Source of the DNA: JAUIAI01 sp050633665 | Lineage (GTDB): Bacteria; Pseudomonadota; Gammaproteobacteria; Burkholderiales; Burkholderiaceae_E | DNA: 64,000 nt | Assembly: GCA_050633665.1 (NCBI GenBank) | Contig: JBOEGY010000007.1 | Span: 496,001 to 560,000, forward strand | Direction: 5' to 3' | Shown: piece after piece, positions 19,834 to 27,956 of the stretch | Layout: each line of letters starts with the position of its first letter | How positions within the stretch are numbered: the first letter of the stretch is position 1 | Program-made: the position numbers and the translations under genes | The notes under the pieces: model-generated | Database searches by the model: none | What the model saw: the letters and a program-made list of their open reading frames with translations, nothing else | Told to the model about the DNA's origin: nothing

Positions 19834-20511
19834 ATGAGCGACACCGCCTTGTTTTCGGTCGATGCGCTCGCCTGCGTGGCCGGATACCGACCGTTGTTTA
19901 CCCATTTGGCTTTTGCTCTGAATCGCGGGCAATGGATCGAACTGACCGGGCCGAATGGCACGGGCAAATCGACACTGCTGAGATGTCTTGCCGGCCTGAC
20001 CCAACCCGTCACCGGAACCTTCCGGTGGCAGCAAAAACCGATCCGGACGACCGCGACGGATTGGCGCTCCGGTTTGCTCTATCAGGGCCACGCCCCGGCC
20101 GTCAAGAACGCCCTGACAGCCGCTGAAAACCTGAAAACCTGGCTGACGCTGGATAACGGGCAGACACCGACACAAGAAACGATCGAACAACTGCTGCAAA
20201 CCGCCGGCATCAGCCACTGCGCCAGTCTTGAGGCGGCCAGCCTGTCGGCCGGGCAACGACGCAGAATTCAACTGGCCCGACTCGCCGGCGCACACGGCCG
20301 ACCTCTCTGGCTACTCGACGAACCCGGCAATGCACTCGACACCGACGGCTTGCGCCTGCTCAATCAATTACTCGATCAGCATCTGGCTGACGGCGGCTGC
20401 GCGGTGGTCGCCACCCACCAGCCGCTATCGATCAGCGCGCAGCCACTGGCGCTGCATATGCCCACTTTCGCACCGGTCTCAGCCCCTGCCGGGCAGGCAG
20501 TCCATGACTGA
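19834..20511 (+). CDS. ccmA: Haem exporter ATP-binding protein CcmA
   Basis: 225 aa from the ATG at 19834, 10 bp after ccmI. The ABC ATPase motifs are complete: Walker A GPNGTGKST, signature LSAGQRRRIQLARL, Walker B LWLLDEP. With CcmB, C and D it drives release of haem-loaded CcmE. The gene overlaps ccmB by 8 bp. Confidence 0.96.
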   Translation: MSDTALFSVDALACVAGYRPLFTHLAFALNRGQWIELTGPNGTGKSTLLRCLAGLTQPVTGTFRWQQKPIRTTATDWRSGLLYQGHAPAVKNALTAAENLKTWLTLDNGQTPTQETIEQLLQTAGISHCASLEAASLSAGQRRRIQLARLAGAHGRPLWLLDEPGNALDTDGLRLLNQLLDQHLADGGCAVVATHQPLSISAQPLALHMPTFAPVSAPAGQAVHD

Positions 20512-21187
20512 GTTTGGCGTCTTCCCGGCAATCGGCTGGGCGCTGCGACGCGATCTGACCCTGGCGGCGCGCTCGCGGGGGGAACTGGCTGTCGTACTGA
20601 TCTTTTTCCTGCTGGTGACCAGTCTGTTCCCGCTGGCAATCTCTCCGGAAGCGACGCTCCTGGCAGTGATCGCGCCCGGAGTCGCCTGGATCGCCGCCCT
20701 GCTGAGCAGCCTGCTGGCATTGCCCCATCTGTTTGCAAGCGACCATCAAGACGGCTCACTCGAACAAATCGTCTTGTCTTCTGCCCCGTTGCCGGCGCTC
20801 ATTTTTGGCAAGGTGCTCGCCCACTGGCTGACGACAGCACTGCCGATCATGCTGTTGACCCCACTGGTTGCCCTGCAATTCGGCCTGACGCCGTCAGACA
20901 CGTTGATTTTGCTCGCTGCTCTTGCGCTGGGCACTCCGATTCTGGCCTGGATCGGTGCCGTTGGTGCCGCGCTGACGCTGGGGGCACGCGGCGGCGCCAG
21001 TCTGCTCGCGCTGCTCGTGCTGCCACTGGCCGTGCCGGTGCTGATCTTCGGGACCAGCGCAGTTGAGGCGGTCCGAACCGGCCTGGGCGCCCAGGCCCAT
21101 TTGTCACTGCTTGGCGCAGGTTTTATTCTGGCCAACCTGGGCGGCCCGTTTGCGACCGCTCTGGCCGTTAGAATTGCTCATGAATGA
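20504..21187 (+). CDS. ccmB: Haem exporter membrane protein CcmB
   Basis: 227 aa from the ATG at 20504, overlapping the end of ccmA by 8 bp. Six hydrophobic segments are visible, and the segment LFASDHQDGSLEQIVLS is typical of CcmB. It forms the membrane part of the CcmABCD complex. Upstream reading-frame extension is ccmA sequence out of frame and is not used. Confidence 0.95.
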   Translation: MTEFGVFPAIGWALRRDLTLAARSRGELAVVLIFFLLVTSLFPLAISPEATLLAVIAPGVAWIAALLSSLLALPHLFASDHQDGSLEQIVLSSAPLPALIFGKVLAHWLTTALPIMLLTPLVALQFGLTPSDTLILLAALALGTPILAWIGAVGAALTLGARGGASLLALLVLPLAVPVLIFGTSAVEAVRTGLGAQAHLSLLGAGFILANLGGPFATALAVRIAHE

Positions 21188-21232
21188 GCAAAATTCCTGA
21201 TCACCCTTAATTTGGATCTTGGCAGTTAATTT

Positions 21233-21976
21233 ATGGCGGTTTTCCAGTATGCAGCGCCGGCCCGGTTCTATGGTTTAGCCGGTCACCTGATCCCGTGGTT
21301 CACGGCGGCGGCTGTCGTGCTGACGGTGATCGGCATGTATCTCGGTTTCTGGGTGGCGCCAATTGACTACCAGCAGGGCCAGGCCTACCGGATTATCTTT
21401 ATTCACGTGCCTGCGGCCTGGATGGGTATGTTCATCTATCTTGTCATGGCCTTCTGGTGCGCGATTTCCCTGATCTGGAACACCCGGCTCTCCTCAATGA
21501 TGGCGCAGGCCCTCGCGCCGACCGGCGCCATGTTCACATTTGTCGCCCTCTGGACCGGTGCTTTCTGGGGTCGTCCGACCTGGGGAGCCTACTGGGTATG
21601 GGATGCCCGCCTCACCTCAACCCTGGTGTTGCTGTTTTTGTATTTCGGCTATCTCGCCTTGCACGGTGCCATCAGCGACCCACGCCGCGCAGACCGCGCC
21701 AGCGCTCTGCTCGCCCTGGTCGGTGCGATCAATGTTCCGGTCATCTACTTCTCGGTGCGCTGGTGGAACACCTTGCATCAGGGCGCCACCATCAGTGCGA
21801 CCGCAGCGCCCAAGATGGCGCAGTTAATGCTCTGGGGCATGTTGGCCATGGTATTTGCCTGCTGGGCTTATGCGATCGCGGTCGCTCTGCATCGGGTTCG
21901 CAGCATCATGCTGGAGCGCGAAGCTCACACCGACTGGGTCCGTCAACTGCTCACCCCCGTCGAACAAAAGGCCTGA
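21233..21976 (+). CDS. ccmC: Haem handling protein CcmC
   Basis: 247 aa, six membrane segments. The tryptophan-rich haem-binding loop is present as WGAYWVWDARLTS, and haem-ligand histidines are in IFIHVPAAWMG and TLHQGAT. CcmC loads haem on the periplasmic chaperone CcmE. A 45 bp gap separates it from ccmB, and ccmD starts 2 bp after its stop. Confidence 0.97.
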   Translation: MAVFQYAAPARFYGLAGHLIPWFTAAAVVLTVIGMYLGFWVAPIDYQQGQAYRIIFIHVPAAWMGMFIYLVMAFWCAISLIWNTRLSSMMAQALAPTGAMFTFVALWTGAFWGRPTWGAYWVWDARLTSTLVLLFLYFGYLALHGAISDPRRADRASALLALVGAINVPVIYFSVRWWNTLHQGATISATAAPKMAQLMLWGMLAMVFACWAYAIAVALHRVRSIMLEREAHTDWVRQLLTPVEQKA

Positions 21977-21978
21977 TC

Positions 21979-22170
21979 ATGGAATTTGACCGGCATACTT
22001 TCTACATCGTCGCCGCTTACGGCATGGTGGTTATTGCGGTGCTGATAGAACTCTGGAGTCTGCGACAGCGCCGCCGGCGGGCGACCCGGCAGGCCGTCAC
22101 CATCGCAGCCGTCACGATGCCAACCCGGACAGCAGCCGACCAGTCCCTAGATTCAACGGAGTCCCCATGA
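21979..22170 (+). CDS. ccmD: Haem exporter small subunit CcmD
   Basis: 63 aa from the ATG at 21979. One membrane helix (FYIVAAYGMVVIAVLIELWSL) is followed by a basic run RQRRRRATRQ, the standard CcmD plan. It helps release holo-CcmE from CcmABC. The stop overlaps the ATG of ccmE by 4 bp (ATGA). Confidence 0.93.
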   Translation: MEFDRHTFYIVAAYGMVVIAVLIELWSLRQRRRRATRQAVTIAAVTMPTRTAADQSLDSTESP

Positions 22171-22646
22171 AGCCCCGTCATAAACGCGCCGCCTGGATCA
22201 TCGGCGGTCTTGCCGCACTGGGCCTGGCCGCCGGGCTGGTCTTGAATGCGTTTCAGAGCAATCTAGTCTTTTTCTTCACACCGACCCAGATTGCCGCCGG
22301 AGAAGCACCGGTTGACAGCCGGTTTCGCATCGGCGGGCTGGTCGTCAACAACAGCGTTGTCCGCAACGGCACCTCGGTCAGCTTTCAGGTGACTGATAGC
22401 GCCCAGACCGTATCGGTCAGCTACCAGGGCATCCTGCCGGACTTGTTCAAGGAAGGTCGCGGCATCGTCGCCCAGGGCCGGCTCCTGGCAGACGGCAGGT
22501 TTGTCGCCAGTGAGGTGCTGGCCAAACATGATGAGAACTACATGCCGCCCGAGGCGGCTGAAGCACTGGAAAAAGCCGGTCATCCGGTCGGCGCGCCAGC
22601 CGAATTCCTTAAAAATGACAAGTCGCTGAAAGCCGGCGATCAATAA
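22167..22646 (+). CDS. ccmE: Periplasmic haem chaperone CcmE
   Basis: 159 aa. An N-terminal signal anchor (residues about 10-28) is followed by the beta-barrel domain. The covalent haem-binding histidine is His121 in the motif LAKHDENYMP, with the tyrosine four residues on. It carries haem from CcmC to CcmF. Confidence 0.97.
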   Translation: MKPRHKRAAWIIGGLAALGLAAGLVLNAFQSNLVFFFTPTQIAAGEAPVDSRFRIGGLVVNNSVVRNGTSVSFQVTDSAQTVSVSYQGILPDLFKEGRGIVAQGRLLADGRFVASEVLAKHDENYMPPEAAEALEKAGHPVGAPAEFLKNDKSLKAGDQ

Positions 22647-22673
22647 TCAACCCGTCGTCCACGAGGTCACGCC

Positions 22674-24731
22674 ATGAGCATCGAGCTCGGTCATTTCGCG
22701 CTGTCACTAGCCCTGTTGTTATCGGTCGTCCTTGGCGTTCTGCCACTGATTGGCGCAGCCCGCCAGGACCAGCGACTGATGGCAGTCGCCAGGCCGGCGG
22801 CCGGCGGATTGTTCCTGCTGGTTGGATTCTCGTTCGCCTGCCTGATGATGGCGTTCTACCAGCACGACTTCTCGGTAAAACTCGTTGCCTCGCACTCCAA
22901 CAGTCAGCTACCGACCATGCTCAGACTGGCTGCAACCTGGGGCTCGCATGAAGGCTCCATCCTGTTGTGGGTCTTGATGCTTACCGGCTGGACATTTGCG
23001 GTGGCCGTGTTTTCACGCAGCCTCTCAGATGTCTTGCGAGCCAGAATACTGGCCGTCATGGGCCTGATCAGTATCGGCTTCATTGCGTTTACCCTGTTCA
23101 CCAGCAATCCTTTTGAACGCTTGCTTCCGCCTGCTGCTGACGGCCGCGACCTGAATCCGCTGTTGCAGGACGCCGGCATGATTTTTCATCCGCCGCTGCT
23201 CTACATGGGCTATGTCGGATTGTCGGTCGCGTTCAGTTTTGCCGTGGCAGGCCTGATCGGCGGCCACTTTGATCTGGCCTGGGCTCGCTGGGCCAGACCC
23301 TGGACGACGGTTGCCTGGAGTTTTCTGACGCTCGGCATTGCACTGGGGTCGTTCTGGGCTTATTACGAACTCGGCTGGGGTGGCTGGTGGTTCTGGGACC
23401 CGGTCGAAAACGCGTCATTCATGCCCTGGCTGGTGGCCACCGCCCTGATCCATTCGCTAGCCGTCACCGAGAAACGCGGCGCATTCAAGAGCTGGACAGT
23501 ATTGCTGGCCATTTCAGGGTTTTCACTGAGCCTGCTGGGCACTTTTCTGGTTCGAAGCGGCGTGCTCACGTCGGTCCACGCGTTTGCGACTGACCCGACC
23601 CGGGGCGTTTATATTCTGGCGTTTCTGACGATCGTGATCGGCGGCTCGCTGACGCTGTTTGCGGTTCGAGCCCACAAGATCGGCTTGGGCTCGGACTTCA
23701 GTCTGGTCTCGCGTGAATCGATGTTGCTGGCCAACAATATTCTGATGGTCGTGGCGATGGGCGCAGTTTTGCTCGGCACGCTGTATCCACTGATTCTCGA
23801 TACGCTGGATATGGGCAAAATATCGGTCGGCCCGCCGTATTTTGATTCGGTCTTTTATCCGCTGATGGCGCCGGCTTTATTTCTGATGGGCGTCGGTCCG
23901 CTGATGCGCTGGAAATCGGCGCAAATCCCAGATCTGGTCGTGCAGCTGCGCTGGGCGCTCGCGGTGGCGATTATTGCTGCGTTGCTCGCGCCGGTCGTCG
24001 CCTATTGGCAGGGCGCTGACAGCTCCGCACTACGCCCGATGGCCAGTCTTGGTTTTGCGTTCGGTTTCTGGATTGCTGCCTGCGTCCTGGTATCGGTTAT
24101 TGATGCAATGCGCGGCGCTGATGGCAGGTTCGTCGCCGGCAACGCCCTGCGCCGTGCCGGCATGCATCCGGCCAGCATCTGGGGCATGCACCTGGCGCAC
24201 CTGGGGATTGCCGCCTTTGTGCTGGGTGTCACGGCCGTCAAGACCTATGAGGTTGATGCCGAAGTGGCGATCTCGCGTGGCGAAGTCGTACTGGTTGGAG
24301 AATATGCGCTTCGGTTTGATCAACTCGGTCCGACCACCGGCCCTAACTATCAGAGCGTGCGCGCCAGCTTTAGCGTTTTTCAGACGCGTGAAAAAGACCG
24401 GGCCGACCCCAAGACCGCCATACCAGCCGACGCCAAACCGTTGGCAATCCTGCGCCCGGAAAAACGCACTTACACCACTGGCGGACAAACCATGACCGAG
24501 GCGGCCATTGATCGCAGCCTGAGTCGAGACATTTACCTGTCCATGGGCGAGCCGCTGGCCGGCGAGCGCTGGGTGATCAGAGCTCATGTCAAACCCTTCA
24601 TTAACTGGATCTGGCTGGGCTGCGTGATGATGGCGCTCGGCGGGTTCATCGCCGTTGGCGACCGCCGGTACCGGCGTGCTGTATCGGCCCGTCAGCTTCG
24701 GGCCCAGACCGACCCGGCGGTCCGGGCATGA
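22674..24731 (+). CDS. ccmF: Cytochrome c haem lyase subunit CcmF
   Basis: 685 aa, polytopic. The conserved WWD domain reads WGGWWFWDPVENASFMPW, with haem-ligand histidines nearby (MIFHPPLLYMG, ALIHSLAVTEKR). CcmF reduces and transfers haem from CcmE to the CXXCH motifs of apocytochromes together with CcmH and CcmI. Its stop lies 25 bp before the ccmG GTG. Confidence 0.97.
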   Translation: MSIELGHFALSLALLLSVVLGVLPLIGAARQDQRLMAVARPAAGGLFLLVGFSFACLMMAFYQHDFSVKLVASHSNSQLPTMLRLAATWGSHEGSILLWVLMLTGWTFAVAVFSRSLSDVLRARILAVMGLISIGFIAFTLFTSNPFERLLPPAADGRDLNPLLQDAGMIFHPPLLYMGYVGLSVAFSFAVAGLIGGHFDLAWARWARPWTTVAWSFLTLGIALGSFWAYYELGWGGWWFWDPVENASFMPWLVATALIHSLAVTEKRGAFKSWTVLLAISGFSLSLLGTFLVRSGVLTSVHAFATDPTRGVYILAFLTIVIGGSLTLFAVRAHKIGLGSDFSLVSRESMLLANNILMVVAMGAVLLGTLYPLILDTLDMGKISVGPPYFDSVFYPLMAPALFLMGVGPLMRWKSAQIPDLVVQLRWALAVAIIAALLAPVVAYWQGADSSALRPMASLGFAFGFWIAACVLVSVIDAMRGADGRFVAGNALRRAGMHPASIWGMHLAHLGIAAFVLGVTAVKTYEVDAEVAISRGEVVLVGEYALRFDQLGPTTGPNYQSVRASFSVFQTREKDRADPKTAIPADAKPLAILRPEKRTYTTGGQTMTEAAIDRSLSRDIYLSMGEPLAGERWVIRAHVKPFINWIWLGCVMMALGGFIAVGDRRYRRAVSARQLRAQTDPAVRA

Positions 24732-24756
24732 CTTCCTCTCTCCAACGAGTGCCGCC

Positions 24757-25287
24757 GTGCGAATCCTGAAATTTCTGCTGCCGTTGCTGATTTTCGGGGG
24801 AATTTCGGTTTTCCTGTTTCAGGGGCTGAGCAAAGATCCAAGCAAAATCCCATCGCCGCTGGTCGGCAAACCGGCGCCCGCGTTCACGCTTCCGCTGCTG
24901 GACGGCTCAGGCGAGTTTTCCGCCGCTGACTACCGGGGCAAAGTCTGGTTACTGAACGTCTGGGCTTCCTGGTGCACTGCCTGCCTGATCGAACACCCGA
25001 CCTTTAATGAAGCCGCCCGCCAGAAGCTGCTCCCACTGGTTGGCCTGGCCTGGAAAGACGCACCGGCCAATTCTGTCAAATGGCTACGCAAACATGGCAA
25101 CCCGTACTCCGTCGTCGTCAGTGACCTGCCGGGGCGCACTGCGATTGACTTCGGCGTTTACGGCGCTCCCGAAAGTTTTCTGATCGACAAGCAAGGCGTG
25201 ATTCGCTTTAAGAAGGTCGGTCCGTTCTCTGCCGATGAGTTTCACAATCAACTGCTGCCGCTGGCAGCTCAACTGGCGGCGGAGTAA
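24757..25287 (+). CDS. ccmG: Periplasmic thiol:disulfide reductase CcmG/DsbE
   Basis: 176 aa from the GTG at 24757. An N-terminal membrane anchor (ILKFLLPLLIFGGISVFLF) is followed by a thioredoxin fold with the family segment GKVWLLNVWASWC. The active site is WCTAC (the usual motif in this family is WCxxC with proline), then GVYGAPESFLID with the cis-proline. It keeps apocytochrome and CcmH thiols reduced. No ATG fits; upstream in-frame residues belong to ccmF in another frame. The stop TAA is in the same frame as ccmH, one codon before its ATG. Confidence 0.93.
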   Translation: MRILKFLLPLLIFGGISVFLFQGLSKDPSKIPSPLVGKPAPAFTLPLLDGSGEFSAADYRGKVWLLNVWASWCTACLIEHPTFNEAARQKLLPLVGLAWKDAPANSVKWLRKHGNPYSVVVSDLPGRTAIDFGVYGAPESFLIDKQGVIRFKKVGPFSADEFHNQLLPLAAQLAAE

Positions 25288-25290
25288 ACC

Positions 25291-25731
25291 ATGGCCGGAC
25301 CTGTCAAAACAGAGGTTACGCTGCCGCCGCTAACTGCCGCGCAGCAAGCCCGGATGAAGACCTTGTCAGAGGAGTTGCGCTGCCTGGTCTGTCAGAACCA
25401 GACGCTGGCCGACTCGAATGCCGATCTGGCCGGTGACCTTCGCAACCAGGTGCATGAGTTGGTTGCCAGTGGCCGCGACAATGATCAGATCAAGACCTAC
25501 CTGGTTTCTCGCTATGGTGACTACGTGTTGTATCGTCCGCCGGTTCAACGCAACACCGCATTGCTCTGGGGTGGTCCGTTTGCCTTGCTGGCGATTGGCG
25601 CCGCGAGCTGGTTCGTCATCCAGCGCCGCCAGAAACGGGCTGGCGCAACCGCAGGCCTTGACGCGACGAACAAGCCATCGGATGCCGCCAGGCAACGCGC
25701 CCGCGATCTACTCAACGATAAGCGTTCATAG
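25291..25731 (+). CDS. ccmH: Cytochrome c maturation protein CcmH without an evident signal peptide
   Basis: 146 aa. The redox motif LRCLVCQNQTLADSNA (LRCxxCQN) and the C-terminal membrane helix (LLWGGPFALLAIGAASWFVI) identify it. CcmH reduces apocytochrome thiols in the periplasm. The N-terminus (MAGPVKTEVTLPPLT) is not hydrophobic, whereas CcmH normally has a cleaved signal sequence. The gene is in the same frame as ccmG, separated only by TAA and one codon, and GGAG lies 6 bases before its ATG. How its N-terminal domain reaches the periplasm is unclear. Confidence 0.93.
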   Translation: MAGPVKTEVTLPPLTAAQQARMKTLSEELRCLVCQNQTLADSNADLAGDLRNQVHELVASGRDNDQIKTYLVSRYGDYVLYRPPVQRNTALLWGGPFALLAIGAASWFVIQRRQKRAGATAGLDATNKPSDAARQRARDLLNDKRS

Positions 25732-25738
25732 GCCGGCG

Positions 25739-26983
25739 TCAAGCCACTGAAACCGAGACCGGCTGAATCCGCTCCCGCCTGTAAATCATGATTGCAAGCA
25801 CCAGGCCGCAGGCTGCCATTGCGCCCAGCGCATACCAGGCATTCGACCAGCCGCCATGCAGACTGGCCGACCAGGCCACCAATGGCGGCAAGACCACCTG
25901 ACCGATCGCGGAACCCTGCTGCATCAAGCCGACGGTACTTGAAACTGTCTGTGACGAGGGCGCGTAGCGAGGCACCAGAACAAACAGACTGCCGGGGATC
26001 AGGCCACAGCAGGCTGACATCAAGACCACCACCATATAACGCGCCGTAAACGGCAACGGGCTGGCAAACACCAGCCAACTGCCGATCAACAGAGATAGCG
26101 TGGCGATGATCAGCGCTGCCCCCGGATTCAGGCCTCCTTGAATCAAGCGGCCGGCAGCCAGATTGCCGACCAGATTGATACCGGCCACCAACGCCGTCAT
26201 CGAGCCGGCCACGGTGAGCGTCAACCCGGCCTGCTGATAAATTGTCGGCAAAAATGACACAATGCTCAGGTATTGACCGGCATACACGCCAAAAGATGCC
26301 GCCAGCAGCCACGGGCCGGACGATGACAAGGTTCGGACCAGCAGCGGCGCAAATGCCGACGCTGGCGCCGAGAGACTCTCGGCGTTCTGACTCCGGCCCG
26401 CCGGCACCCACATCACCAGCGCCACCCAGCAGGCGAGCACCAAGACCCCATGGACCACCCAGATCATGCGCCAGGCACCCTCTTCCAGGCCGCGCCCCGG
26501 AAATTGCATGATCAAGGGTGCGGTGAGCAGTGCCACCGCAAAACCAACCGGCATGTATGTGCCCCAGGCACCGAGCCAGATTTTCAGCCGTTCGGACGAT
26601 ATCACCTGGCGCAACAGCGCCGGACCGGGCAATGCGGCGAGAATGAAACCAAAGCTCTCGATGCTGCGACTAACCAGCAAGGCATTGGCACTGCCAGCCA
26701 GCACGCCGGCGACTATACCCAACAGGGTCATAGTCAGGCCCAGCTGCATGATGTTACGGTGGCCATAGCGATCGGCCAGGGTTCCGGCAAAAACACCGCC
26801 CACAGCCCCGGCCAGCTGAAACAAGCTGATCAGAAAACTGGCCTGAAAAAGACTCATTTGATGTTGATCGGCAATCATTAACAACGCGGGCGGCAATTTG
26901 CCGGCGCCAAATGCTGCAACCATGCCGATAATCAGGATGATCCAGGCAGGCAAAGAACCAGGGGAATGGGGTTTTGCCGTCAC
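25739..26983 (-). CDS. MFS transporter, CynX/NimT-like
   Basis: 414 aa with twelve predicted membrane segments. The signature loop between helices 2 and 3 reads GTLADRYGHRN. The general look is of the cyanate/nitroimidazole (CynX/NimT) group, but the substrate is unknown. It converges on ccmH with 7 bp between stops and diverges from the CsgG-like gene on its other side. Confidence 0.87.
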   Translation of the reverse strand: MTAKPHSPGSLPAWIILIIGMVAAFGAGKLPPALLMIADQHQMSLFQASFLISLFQLAGAVGGVFAGTLADRYGHRNIMQLGLTMTLLGIVAGVLAGSANALLVSRSIESFGFILAALPGPALLRQVISSERLKIWLGAWGTYMPVGFAVALLTAPLIMQFPGRGLEEGAWRMIWVVHGVLVLACWVALVMWVPAGRSQNAESLSAPASAFAPLLVRTLSSSGPWLLAASFGVYAGQYLSIVSFLPTIYQQAGLTLTVAGSMTALVAGINLVGNLAAGRLIQGGLNPGAALIIATLSLLIGSWLVFASPLPFTARYMVVVLMSACCGLIPGSLFVLVPRYAPSSQTVSSTVGLMQQGSAIGQVVLPPLVAWSASLHGGWSNAWYALGAMAACGLVLAIMIYRRERIQPVSVSVA

Positions 26984-27081
26984 GGCAGGAATGTCATCCG
27001 AACAAGTAATCGGTTAAATTTTATACGCGCATCTCAACAACCTGACTTTTAACGAGGTGTGCGCCCAGGAGAGATAGATTC

Positions 27082-27912
27082 ATGAAAGCTAAAATTATTC
27101 TGACGGCGATTTCTTCGGCTGTCCTGCTCAGCGGCTGCCTGTCATCGACCACCATTATGGGTGACAAATCGGCAAAGACCGCAGCGACCGGCTCGGCCGG
27201 CGGCGTCAATTCGCAAAATGCGAACTCCCAGCTCCGACGCTGTGATGAAACCCTCGGGACTCTCGCGGTGGTGGAAAACCAGAACAATTATCGCAGCGTT
27301 TACCGCTACAAGCTGGGCTCGCCCGTCCCGGTGCTGCGACTGTTGATTCAACAGTCCAATTGTTTCGTCGTGATTGAACGCGGCCGTGGCCTCAATGCCA
27401 TGGAGCAGGAGCGGCGCCTGCGTAACTCAGGCGAGATGCGCGCCAACAGCAACTTCGGCAAAGGTCAGATGGTCGCAGCCGACTATCAAATGACACCTTC
27501 GGTGACTTTCTCGAATAATGATTCGGGCGGCATTGGCGGCACGCTAAGCAAGTTCAGCAGCAAGCTGGGCGCTCTTGGCCGCTTGGCTGGCGGCCTGAAG
27601 TTCAAAGAAGCCTCCACCTTGCTGACCATGGTCGATAACCGCTCCGGGGTGCAACTGGCGGCGGCTGAAGGTAGCTCAAAAACCACCGACTACAAGCTGT
27701 GGGGCGGTCTGTTTGGCGGCGGAGCCGGCGGTACGCTGGGCGGCTATACCAAGACGGCCGAGGGCAAAGTCATTGCCGCGGCTTTTGCAGACGCCTATAA
27801 CCAACTGGTTGACGCCGTCCAGAACTACCAGGCCCAGTCAGTCAAAGGCGGCCTCGGTACCGGCGGCCGGCTGGGTGTTCAAGGTGGCTCCACCCCGGCA
27901 TCCAAGAAGTAA
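27082..27912 (+). CDS. CsgG/HfaB-like outer-membrane lipoprotein
   Basis: 276 aa. A lipoprotein signal ends in the lipobox LLSGC with Cys19. The body has the CsgG-type pattern: VLRLLIQQSNCFVVIERGRGLNAMEQERRLRNSGEM, then a glycine-rich middle and a C-terminal helix AFADAYNQLVDAVQNYQ. CsgG forms a nonameric secretion pore for curli; many homologues occur without curli genes and have unknown roles. No csgA, B, E or F is in the window. The gene stands alone and ends at a strong hairpin shared with the convergent operon. Confidence 0.8.
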   Translation: MKAKIILTAISSAVLLSGCLSSTTIMGDKSAKTAATGSAGGVNSQNANSQLRRCDETLGTLAVVENQNNYRSVYRYKLGSPVPVLRLLIQQSNCFVVIERGRGLNAMEQERRLRNSGEMRANSNFGKGQMVAADYQMTPSVTFSNNDSGGIGGTLSKFSSKLGALGRLAGGLKFKEASTLLTMVDNRSGVQLAAAEGSSKTTDYKLWGGLFGGGAGGTLGGYTKTAEGKVIAAAFADAYNQLVDAVQNYQAQSVKGGLGTGGRLGVQGGSTPASKK

Positions 27913-27922
27913 ACCTGCCGTT

Positions 27923-27949
27923 GTGCCGGGCCGCCCCACGGCCTGGCAC
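27923..27949. terminator. Strong hairpin between convergent genes
   Basis: An 11-bp stem with a single mismatch (GTGCCGGGCCG against CGGCCTGGCAC) closes a five-base loop CCCCA, between the stop of the CsgG-like gene and the stop of the amidohydrolase gene. There is no T-run on either side, so termination may be bidirectional and imperfect. Confidence 0.5.
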
Positions 27950-27956
27950 TACCGAC

